IMG/VR virus record: IMGVR_UViG_3300028025_003270
Coordinates: 1-36,269 of that record
Strand: one strand, 5' to 3'
Source of the DNA: a virus
DNA length: 36,269 bases
Positions 23,245-29,614 of this stretch are shown here, piece by piece (positions within the stretch are counted from its first letter, which is position 1; every line of letters starts with the position of its first letter). Below the pieces are notes generated by a model. That model saw only the letters and a list, made by a program, of their open reading frames with translations, was not told where the DNA came from and made no database searches. The position numbers were made by a program, and so were the translations under genes.

Positions 23245-24650
23245 GCTGCCTCCTTTAGTTGTCGATACCGCTTCACTGCGCTTCTCAGATCAGCCTGGGT
23301 AGACGCCTTGTCGTTCAATGCAAGGGCTTGAGCCTGATCCAATGTTGACTGCATCAGGATGCGGTGGCAGATCACCGGCACACCCTGACCTTGGCGGCGC
23401 ACCCGAGCGTTGAACTGCTCGTACAGGTCAAGTGACCAGTTCAAACCGAACCACACCAAGATGTGCCCGTTGTCCTGCAACCCGTCGATGCCGTGGCCCA
23501 TTGACGCCGGATGGCCGATCATCAGGGGGCACTCCCCAGCCTTCCAGCGTCGCATGGCACTGACCAGTGACCGCTCGCTCTTACACTCGGTCAGGTTGAT
23601 CGGGTTCAGATGCTTGAACCGAGCCATGATCCGCTCTGCATCGCTTCGATAAGCATAGGCGCACAAAACCGGAGAACCCTGAGCCTCATCAATGATGTCC
23701 TCCAGCGCATCGAGCTTCAGTTCATGCACTGGCTCCCACAACGGCATCCCTGCCACGGGGTACATGGCCCCGTTGGAGAACTGCAAGCACTTATTGGTCA
23801 GCGATGCCTGATTGAACATCTCGACCGTGGTGCCACTGTCGAGCGTCAGGAAGAACTCACGTTCCATGCGCTCATACATGTCCCGCAGTTCCCCAGGCAT
23901 CTCAATCTCGATGTCGTTGACCATCAGGTCGGGCAGCGGGTTGTAGTCCTCCGCGCTCATCTCCAACGTGATGTCACCAATCAGCGTCTTGATCTTGTCC
24001 TCAGTGTCATCGAACGGCACCTCTTTGTATGGCCCAATCTTGCGGTAGAACCGTGTGCGAAACGCTGTCTTGCTGGTGCCAAGACGCTCACCGCGATCCA
24101 CTACTAGGAACTGACCATGCAGGTCTTTGTACCCGTTGCTGGCCGGTGTGCCGGTCAGTCCGGTAGACCAGTCGAATTGATCTGCGATCTTGCGAAACGC
24201 TTTCACTCGATTGGTATTGCTGTTCTTCATTTTGCTGATCTCATCCCACACGATCCCGTTGAACGGCATGGGGCGCTTCTTGGCTACGAAGTAGGTTTGG
24301 ATGGTGTCACTCAACCACCCCAAGTTTTCGTAGTTGATCAGGTAGATGTTCGCAGGGCGCATCAGGGCGCGTGTGCGCTGATCGCGTGTGCCTGTCAGCA
24401 GACTGAACGTCAGGTCTTTGGTGTGCTGCCACTTCTCAGCCTCTTGACGCCACACCAGTCGGATGACTCGGATCGGAGCCACGATGATGACGCTGCGCAG
24501 GTAGCCCACTGACAACAGATGAGCCAGTGACGTAAGCGTGATGACAGTCTTACCCAGGCCCATGTCGAGCCACAACATCGAGGATGCATGGGTGGATTGG
24601 AAGTTGACTGCCTTTTGCTGGTAGGGGTGAAGTAGGTTTGCGGTCAGCAT
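23241..24650 (-). CDS. SNF2/DEAD-like superfamily 2 helicase
   Basis: 469 residues from ATG 24650 (MLTANLLHPYQQKAVNF, the Q-motif region). Walker A is DMGLGKT (29-35), motif II is WDEIS (D136, E137), motif III is TGTPA (166-170), and the C-terminal domain has ASMGHGIDGLQ and then YEQFNARVRRQGQ (motifs V and VI). This is the compact SNF2-like helicase common in phage replication operons next to VRR-NUC nucleases, where they probably process branched or recombining DNA. The start overlaps the nuclease stop (ATGCTGA). An in-frame ATG 10 codons upstream is less likely. Confidence 0.9.
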   Translation of the reverse strand: MLTANLLHPYQQKAVNFQSTHASSMLWLDMGLGKTVITLTSLAHLLSVGYLRSVIIVAPIRVIRLVWRQEAEKWQHTKDLTFSLLTGTRDQRTRALMRPANIYLINYENLGWLSDTIQTYFVAKKRPMPFNGIVWDEISKMKNSNTNRVKAFRKIADQFDWSTGLTGTPASNGYKDLHGQFLVVDRGERLGTSKTAFRTRFYRKIGPYKEVPFDDTEDKIKTLIGDITLEMSAEDYNPLPDLMVNDIEIEMPGELRDMYERMEREFFLTLDSGTTVEMFNQASLTNKCLQFSNGAMYPVAGMPLWEPVHELKLDALEDIIDEAQGSPVLCAYAYRSDAERIMARFKHLNPINLTECKSERSLVSAMRRWKAGECPLMIGHPASMGHGIDGLQDNGHILVWFGLNWSLDLYEQFNARVRRQGQGVPVICHRILMQSTLDQAQALALNDKASTQADLRSAVKRYRQLKEAA

Positions 24651-24928
24651 CCCATCACCATCAAGTCGATCATCAAGCAACCATCCTTTACATTGTCAAT
24701 TACAAATACGTTTACTTTGTGTTGTCGAAGTCGATAATGCTCGCGGTTCTGAGCATCGGTGGGCTTTTGCCCTTCTCGTTTGAACTCACAGAAAAACATG
24801 AAGCCGGTGGGCAAGACAAACAATCGGTCGGGCACCGCTGCCCGCGATGGACTGGTGAACTTGTACGCTAGGATGTTCTTAGTCTTTGCGTATTCGCAGA
24901 CTTTTTCTTCAATCCGCTTTTCTAGCAA
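24644..24928 (-). CDS. VRR-NUC nuclease, TTG start
   Basis: 94 residues. TTG 24928 is chosen because GAGG lies 6 bases upstream and the alignable domain begins right there (LEKRIEEKVCEYAKTKNILA). The longer frame from 25105 runs over the DUF3310 gene and its extra residues look like shadow sequence. The core PDRLFVLPTGFMFFCEFKRE then GQKPTDAQ is the PD-(D/E)xK-type VRR-NUC motif. The protein would nick or resolve DNA with the adjacent SNF2-like helicase, a pairing often seen in phages. Confidence 0.85.
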   Translation of the reverse strand: MLEKRIEEKVCEYAKTKNILAYKFTSPSRAAVPDRLFVLPTGFMFFCEFKREGQKPTDAQNREHYRLRQHKVNVFVIDNVKDGCLMIDLMVMGC

Positions 24929-25136
24929 TCTCGACCTCAATGAGTTTTGCCAAGTAATGCGAAGCCTTGCGCAGGTCTTCCACACCGCCCTTCTCCTTCC
25001 AGCGGCTGACGTACTTGACGATGTTGCCTTCCAAATACCCCAGTTCATTTGCCACGATGTAGTCCCAAGGTTGGATCGCCTTGGTCTTGTAGTGCGTGCC
25101 ACCATGCTGAATGTCGTTCATGCGAGAATCAGACAT
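24909..25136 (-). CDS. DUF3310 protein
   Basis: 75 residues. HGGTHYKTKAIQPWDYIVAN and then LGYLEGNIVKYVSRWKEKGG, DLRKASHYLAKLIE are the diagnostic segments of DUF3310 (SaV-like), a small family in phage replication regions whose biochemistry is unsettled; a nucleotide kinase label is sometimes applied without a P-loop. There is no P-loop here. GGAGGTG 8 bases before ATG 25136 supports the start. Both ends overlap neighbours. Confidence 0.85.
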   Translation of the reverse strand: MSDSRMNDIQHGGTHYKTKAIQPWDYIVANELGYLEGNIVKYVSRWKEKGGVEDLRKASHYLAKLIEVEIARKAD

Positions 25137-26956
25137 AGCTTTTCCACCTCCTTCACATAGAAATCAAAGTCAACTGGCAGCGAGATGTCCTTGATGTCGT
25201 TGCACACCTGCACACCCCATCCTGACTGCACACCGATCTTGCGCCACTCGGTCTTACCCTTGAGCGGCGGCATCCACTTCACCAGTGAGTCGCCACCTTC
25301 GGCAACGTAATACCGGCTAGTGTTCTGAATGGTCTTGTATTGCCCATTCGATTCGACGCTCAGGTACGAGTTGCGGGGCACCTTGATGCGGCACATGAAG
25401 TCCATGATGTCGGGCCATCGCTCAATCGTTTCCCGAATAGGCGCACCTTCAACCAGCACCTTCTCTGCGACCTTCGCCACCACCAGTGCTGAAGCGTCCT
25501 GATGCCATGCCATGCTGTACTCATACGCACCCTTGCGCTTGAGTGACCCATCTTCGTATTGCCCAATGTAGTTGTTCACATCGCGGATCATCATCGCGCG
25601 GTAGGTCTTTTGCTCCATCTGAAGTCCGGTCTGTTGCTCCCATTCCCGAACCCAATACTCAACCTGATCCACGCAATCGTATGGCAACCTGATCGTTAAT
25701 CCGTCAGTGTTAGCCTGGATCATCTGCACCCCATGAAACTTGAGTAGTTTCTCGGCCAACATGCACAACAGCAGTTGACCGTTGAGCGTGATCTGCATCG
25801 TGAACAACGGGTCATAGAAGATGCTGAACTTGTTGTTGCTGTCACCGTAGACACCATTCAGCGCGAGCTTGAGCATCGCATTCTCAGCAGACCACTTCGG
25901 ATAGCTTTTACGCTGCTGAAATAATTCCTGATAAATTTCGCAGAACTTGCTACCCAAGTGCGCAGGGTGAAACCCACACTGGATCGCCAGTGTCGGGTAG
26001 TAGCTAATGACATCCAAGTCGATGATGACGTTATCGTCATCCGACTCCACCACCATCGACTCAACCGATCCGTGAATGCCGCCAAGTCCGAACACAAACT
26101 CAAACCCGTTGATGTTGGCTCGCAAGTCCTTGAAGACACCTTTTGTCTCAGTGATCGACTGACCAAGTAGCCAGTTGTGAACCCGAACGAACTCAGGCTG
26201 ACTAAAGTTGATCCACGGCAGGATCGCATCGCGCAGATGGATCACAGGACGCAGCGTCTGTAGTGGCTCGCGCCCATCGGGGCCGACCTTGTAGCACTGC
26301 ACACCGGCTGACTCAAGCTCCATCGCAAAGTAGTCTTTGCCGATCTTCGTATCGTTGTGGTTCATGAAGTCGCGTTTGAGCTTCGCGCTCAGTTCTTCTC
26401 TGAACCGGATCATCGGCAGCGTGTGCTGATAGAACCGCTTTGTCTGCGCCACATCGTGCTGGTTGTACAGCTTGAGCTTTTGGATATCCTGGCGGTCAAG
26501 TGTGGTGCCAACCGGAAACGGCAGATCAGCAATCGAGTCTGCCCGCATGTTGAACTCCAAAGCCTTCAGACCAGTGCTGCGAGCTTTGTTGTCGAAGTGG
26601 TGAATCTTGAACAGGTCGATCTGCTCGACCATGCGGTCACTGGGCTTGACCATGTGCATCCATCGGTCATCGCCATCCTGTCCTTGAATGATCGCCTGAG
26701 CCTTGTCGTAGAGGGCCGCTGCGTTTGCCTTACCCATCCGCATGAACGCATGAAGCACCGGATAGTCGAACCCAAGGTTGTTGAACCCGACCATCCGATG
26801 CTTGCCCTTGCGCAACCAGTGCAAGAACTCCCGCAAAGCATCGGAGTCATTGCACCAGTCGCTAATCTCAAACGACCACTGAGCAGGCAAGTCCGCGTGC
26901 TCCACGGCAACCGTGAAGGCATTCGGAAAAGTCTCAATGTCGTAGATGAAATCCAT
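25118..26956 (-). CDS. Family B DNA polymerase with 3'-5' exonuclease
   Basis: 612 residues. Exonuclease motifs: Exo I YDIETF (D6, E8), Exo II NNLGFDYP (N59-D64), Exo III YNQHD (Y164, D168). Polymerase motifs: A DLDVISYYP (D315...P321), B KLALNGVYG (K363, N367, Y370, G371), C ANTDG (N416, D418), where the usual first Asp of DTD is Asn. It is short for family B, as in other phage replicases without large N-terminal extensions. It would copy the phage genome with the adjacent ssDNA-binding protein and the prim-pol across the control region. It starts 4 bases after the ssDNA-binding protein stop. Confidence 0.9.
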   Translation of the reverse strand: MDFIYDIETFPNAFTVAVEHADLPAQWSFEISDWCNDSDALREFLHWLRKGKHRMVGFNNLGFDYPVLHAFMRMGKANAAALYDKAQAIIQGQDGDDRWMHMVKPSDRMVEQIDLFKIHHFDNKARSTGLKALEFNMRADSIADLPFPVGTTLDRQDIQKLKLYNQHDVAQTKRFYQHTLPMIRFREELSAKLKRDFMNHNDTKIGKDYFAMELESAGVQCYKVGPDGREPLQTLRPVIHLRDAILPWINFSQPEFVRVHNWLLGQSITETKGVFKDLRANINGFEFVFGLGGIHGSVESMVVESDDDNVIIDLDVISYYPTLAIQCGFHPAHLGSKFCEIYQELFQQRKSYPKWSAENAMLKLALNGVYGDSNNKFSIFYDPLFTMQITLNGQLLLCMLAEKLLKFHGVQMIQANTDGLTIRLPYDCVDQVEYWVREWEQQTGLQMEQKTYRAMMIRDVNNYIGQYEDGSLKRKGAYEYSMAWHQDASALVVAKVAEKVLVEGAPIRETIERWPDIMDFMCRIKVPRNSYLSVESNGQYKTIQNTSRYYVAEGGDSLVKWMPPLKGKTEWRKIGVQSGWGVQVCNDIKDISLPVDFDFYVKEVEKLCLILA

Positions 26957-26960
26957 GATG

Positions 26961-27605
26961 TTACTGAGGCATCATGAAGGGAGGCAGGGGCATCGCAGCA
27001 GGGGCAGCAGGAGCGGCAGGCGCAGCCACTGCACCGAACATGCTCGATGCGTCAGCAGCACCCTCACCAAACGCCTTGTCGTCGCCAGCGAACTGGATCG
27101 CCACTAGGTCGCAGCGCACACCGCGCCCGTGCTTGTTGTCCTGCAACCAAGGCTTGATCGCAGCGTTCACGCGGCACCCACCGTACATGGCGCGTGCGAG
27201 TGCCTGATAGGCCATCGTGTTACCAGCATCGACCGGCTGACCGTCAGCCTGGATCACCTGCGGGGGAATGTCCCGACCCGATGTGATGAACACATTGCCA
27301 GCGTAACCATCGTAGGGGGTGAAGGTCTTCTTGTTGACCTTCTCCTCACCGCGTCCATAGCAGCGCGTCTTGCGGTCACCGTTGATCATGCTCATCACGG
27401 TGTTGGCGTGCTCTTTCCATTTGTCGAGCGCCATCGCACCGTACCGCTGCATGAACTGGGCAAAGCCAGCGTGATCCTGCGGCATGATGAACTCGCAGTT
27501 GTAGCTGATGCGAGTCGCACCCGTAACTTCGTTGACCTGTTTCTGCGGCTCTGCGATGTGCGGGAACGACAGCCGTACGTTAGACAGATAGATGATGTCG
27601 GACAT
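26961..27605 (-). CDS. ssDNA-binding protein (DUF2815-like)
   Basis: 214 residues from ATG 27605, which has AGGAG at good spacing; the earlier ATG at 27629 lies in the upstream gene. IYLSNVRLSFPHIAEPQKQV at the start and TPYDGYAGNVFITSGRDIPP in the middle match DUF2815, an OB-fold, gp2.5-like ssDNA-binding family. The C-terminal Ala/Pro-rich tail ends in hydrophobic residues rather than the acidic tip of classical SSB proteins. It would coat replication intermediates. It lies between the DUF2800 nuclease and the polymerase. Confidence 0.85.
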   Translation of the reverse strand: MSDIIYLSNVRLSFPHIAEPQKQVNEVTGATRISYNCEFIMPQDHAGFAQFMQRYGAMALDKWKEHANTVMSMINGDRKTRCYGRGEEKVNKKTFTPYDGYAGNVFITSGRDIPPQVIQADGQPVDAGNTMAYQALARAMYGGCRVNAAIKPWLQDNKHGRGVRCDLVAIQFAGDDKAFGEGAADASSMFGAVAAPAAPAAPAAMPLPPFMMPQ

Positions 27606-27610
27606 TACGA

Positions 27611-28906
27611 TTACTCCTGAGTTAACCATGACGGTAGGGATTCCACTGCACCGAAGAGCGGCGCAGCGTTGACTGTGACAGCGAGTCGGCTGTCACTGGC
27701 AAGTGCAACGACAGGCTCGCCATACGTCTTGCTGACGTACTCGGACTCCATCGTCTTGAGTTGACGCTCGGAGAGCGTCTTGCTGGTAGCAGCGTCACCG
27801 CTGCCCTTTTCCCACTTGAGCTTTTCAGCCTGGGCGGGGCTTACAAACTTGGACACATACAGCGCGGACTTAGGCACACCCATGCGCTTAAGCTTGTCCT
27901 CCATCTCTCCATCGGAGTAGCGCCAAGATCGAGTGCCGCGACCGTTGACCAGCTTCAGACCGGGGATGGTCTGACCAGCACGCAGGCGGCGCTGTGCTTC
28001 CTCCTGCACACCATCGAGGAGGGTACGCATCAGGGGTGCAGCCTCCATGATCTGACGAATCTGATCGTCGCTCATGGTCTTGGGGTCTTTGTCTGCGCTT
28101 TGCTGCGCAAGGTCAAGCGGGGCCGCTTGAATGGGACTGAACATGATTCCTACCTCACTCATTACGTTACTTGCCAGCGCGGCGCAGGAGCCTTTAGCGC
28201 GGCAAAATTTACATTGACTATCACCGGGAATCAGCGGGGCATCAGGATCGTCTGTTGCATCCGCTTCAGCTTTGAGTGTAGCAGCATTATCGGCGAACCA
28301 CGCAATCGCACGATCCTCAGTGCGAATTGCATCACTACCCTTTGTGCGCAGCTTGGGCTGAATGACCGTCAGCCTGATGGACTGGTACGGCCAAGGCTGC
28401 ACTGCGACTGCCAGCGCACCGTAGGCATACTGCTCCATCTGAAGAACCGCACTGTCCCAAGCATCGGCCATCCCGTCCTTGTAGTCGATGATCTCCCGAG
28501 TGGTCGGGGTGATGATCTGACAGTCAACGGTGCCGCCCATATCGTCGCGTCCCAGCACAGACTCCGGGTTCACTCGCTGCTCAGAGAGAACCTGGGGGTG
28601 CTCACCCTGCATCTGAAGAACGAAGATACGTTCGCGGATGTAGTTGATGGCAACCGATACTCGCTCGGCGCGAGCCTCATCGACTACGAAGTCTCCTTCG
28701 TGGTCGGTGAGAGTCTTACCTACGAAGCTGTACGGGTCAGCAAGACCGTCTTTACAGCACGCCTCCAATAGAGTGTGCGAGTGAGTGCCGTCAACCGCAG
28801 CAGGCCCGGACGGTTGCTCCGGGTACTTAGCCTCCTCCCGGATCGAACCGGGGCACGCCCGATACCGATACCGCTTACTCGGACTGAGTGGTGCATGGGT
28901 GCTCAC
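27611..28906 (-). CDS. DUF2800 PD-(D/E)xK exonuclease with Fe-S cysteines
   Basis: 431 residues. Cas4/AddB-like layout: C18 (RACPGS) at the N-terminus and C232-x2-C235-x5-C241 later could hold a [4Fe-4S] cluster. Active-site residues H44 or H42 (DGTHSHTLLEA), D128 (GGTVDC), D141 and K143 (IIDYKDG) and the QMEQY segment are visible. DUF2800 proteins are phage exonucleases of the RecB nuclease superfamily, probably for recombination or host DNA breakdown. The region after residue 250 is a second, mixed domain. It overlaps its upstream neighbour by 4 bases. Confidence 0.85.
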   Translation of the reverse strand: MSTHAPLSPSKRYRYRACPGSIREEAKYPEQPSGPAAVDGTHSHTLLEACCKDGLADPYSFVGKTLTDHEGDFVVDEARAERVSVAINYIRERIFVLQMQGEHPQVLSEQRVNPESVLGRDDMGGTVDCQIITPTTREIIDYKDGMADAWDSAVLQMEQYAYGALAVAVQPWPYQSIRLTVIQPKLRTKGSDAIRTEDRAIAWFADNAATLKAEADATDDPDAPLIPGDSQCKFCRAKGSCAALASNVMSEVGIMFSPIQAAPLDLAQQSADKDPKTMSDDQIRQIMEAAPLMRTLLDGVQEEAQRRLRAGQTIPGLKLVNGRGTRSWRYSDGEMEDKLKRMGVPKSALYVSKFVSPAQAEKLKWEKGSGDAATSKTLSERQLKTMESEYVSKTYGEPVVALASDSRLAVTVNAAPLFGAVESLPSWLTQE

Positions 28907-29313
28907 CGCAGTGCCTCAACCTTGCTGTGAAACTCACCGTAGTGCTCAGCCTTCACATCGTTGATGTTCGCGTAACCCATCCCGGTCAGGATGGCTTGAA
29001 TCTCCTGACCCTTTGCGGGGCCGACTGCGCGATACACATCCATGACGTACTGGATGAGTCCCTTCGCATCCGCAAACGGGGCCGGTGCAGCCGCAACAAC
29101 AGGGGCGGGTGCAACAACAGGGGCGGGTGCAACAACAGGGGCAGGTGCAACAGGCACGGGTTGCGGCACAACAACAGGTGCCGGTGCCGGTGCCGGAGCA
29201 ACCTGAACCGCATCGGACGGCATCGGACGAGCGCCAGTCCCATACGCCGCAATGGTTGCGGTCAGTGCCGTGATAGCGGCAGTCAGTGCTTCAATTTTCA
29301 GTTCGATTGACAT
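28903..29313 (-). CDS. Ala/Pro/Val-rich linker protein (136 aa)
   Basis: 136 residues. An N-terminal Ala/Thr helix (IELKIEALTAAITALTATIA) and a central (APVVAP)n stretch of about 40 residues are followed by a small helical C-terminal domain (AKGLIQYVMDVYRAVGPAKG, then QAILTGMGYANINDVKAEHY). The C-terminal part could be a protein- or DNA-contact module tethered by the linker. No firm family is recognised. It starts inside the RHH gene and overlaps the nuclease start by ATGA. Confidence 0.68.
   Translation of the reverse strand: MSIELKIEALTAAITALTATIAAYGTGARPMPSDAVQVAPAPAPAPVVVPQPVPVAPAPVVAPAPVVAPAPVVAAAPAPFADAKGLIQYVMDVYRAVGPAKGQEIQAILTGMGYANINDVKAEHYGEFHSKVEALR
29095..29185. repeat. Short in-frame repeats encoding APVV
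   Basis: The + strand reads AACAACAGGGGCGGGTGC repeated about three times, with decayed copies on either side. It encodes Ala-Pro-Val-Val-Ala-Pro units of the linker protein on the minus strand. The repeats are probably a product of slippage and have no separate function that I can see. Boundaries are approximate. Confidence 0.6.
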
Positions 29314-29497
29314 ACAGTTTTTCCTTACGGGTTACGGGTGCTGCGATGGTGAGGCGATCTTCAACGAAAGCCTCGATGATTTCGCGCAGGATGTCGGCAG
29401 GTGTGCCGAACTTGATTGCCTTAGCGTGAAAGCTGCGCCGCGTCGAGCTTGTTACTCGCACGGTCAATACGTTATTTAGGGGTTGTTTATTCATCAT
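29291..29497 (-). CDS. Ribbon-helix-helix regulator (Arc/CopG-like)
   Basis: 68 residues (66 from the second ATG at 29494). NVLTVRVTSSTRRSFHAKAI then KFGTPADILREIIEAFVEDR gives a beta strand followed by two helices, the ribbon-helix-helix fold. The polar residues of the strand (TVRVTSS) would read DNA. It is the first gene of the leftward replication operon and sits beside an inverted repeat over divergent promoter-like elements, so autoregulation of both directions is likely. No Shine-Dalgarno is seen; if the -10 at 29508-29513 is used, the message would be nearly leaderless. Confidence 0.75.
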   Translation of the reverse strand: MMNKQPLNNVLTVRVTSSTRRSFHAKAIKFGTPADILREIIEAFVEDRLTIAAPVTRKEKLYVNRTEN

Positions 29498-29499
29498 GC

Positions 29500-29528
29500 T
29501 TGCAAGTGTGATACGAATGACCTACACT
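29500..29528 (+). promoter_or_regulatory. Rightward promoter-like pair for the prim-pol gene
   Basis: TTGCAA (29500-29505), a 17-base spacer, then TACACT (29523-29528): 4/6 matches to each sigma-70 consensus hexamer with optimal spacing. It would start transcription near 29535, leaving an 80-base leader containing a GC-rich hairpin before the ATG at 29615. Confidence 0.4.
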
Positions 29529-29530
29529 TG
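29503..29530. promoter_or_regulatory. Operator-like inverted repeat between divergent operons
   Basis: CAAGTGT (29503-29509) and ACACTTG (29524-29530) are perfect 7-bp arms separated by 14 bases, centre-to-centre 21 bp, that is two helical turns. They overlap the promoter-like elements of both directions. This is the expected geometry for a dimer-of-dimers ribbon-helix-helix repressor, whose gene is adjacent. Binding itself is inferred. Confidence 0.5.
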
Positions 29531-29534
29531 TCAA
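29508..29534 (-). promoter_or_regulatory. Leftward promoter-like pair for the replication operon
   Basis: On the minus strand TTGACA (29534-29529) is a perfect -35, followed after 15 bases by TATCAC (29513-29508). The spacer is shorter than the usual 17, so a regulator or different -10 may be involved. The first ATG lies only 10 bases past the -10. Confidence 0.4.
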
Positions 29535-29545
29535 CACCCCAGCGC

Positions 29546-29572
29546 AAAAAAAACCCCGCGAAAGGCGCGGGG
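29546..29572 (-). terminator. Minus-strand intrinsic terminator in the divergent region
   Basis: CCCCGCG (29554-29560), loop AAAGG, CGCGGGG (29566-29572) is a perfect 7-bp GC stem. On the minus strand it is followed by eight T residues (complement of 29546-29553). It would stop leftward transcription arriving antisense through the prim-pol gene before it enters the replication operon. On the + strand it forms a hairpin in the prim-pol leader without a U-tract. Confidence 0.75.
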
Positions 29573-29614
29573 CTAACAAGGAACACCCATGAACACAGGA
29601 AGCCGGATCATCAT

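Noticed and set aside
24929-25105. N-terminal extension of the VRR-NUC nuclease frame to 25105
   Set aside because: The extra residues are Trp/Ser/Arg-rich shadow of the DUF3310 gene. The TTG at 24928 with GAGG upstream gives the correct domain boundary.
27761-28771. Long + strand frame of 336 residues antisense to the DUF2800 gene
   Set aside because: The opposite strand carries clear nuclease motifs and operon overlaps. The + frame has no start signal or family pattern.
27611-28906. Reading the Fe-S nuclease as a CRISPR Cas4
   Set aside because: The Cys and PD-(D/E)xK layout is shared, but length, second domain and phage replication context fit DUF2800, and there are no CRISPR components.
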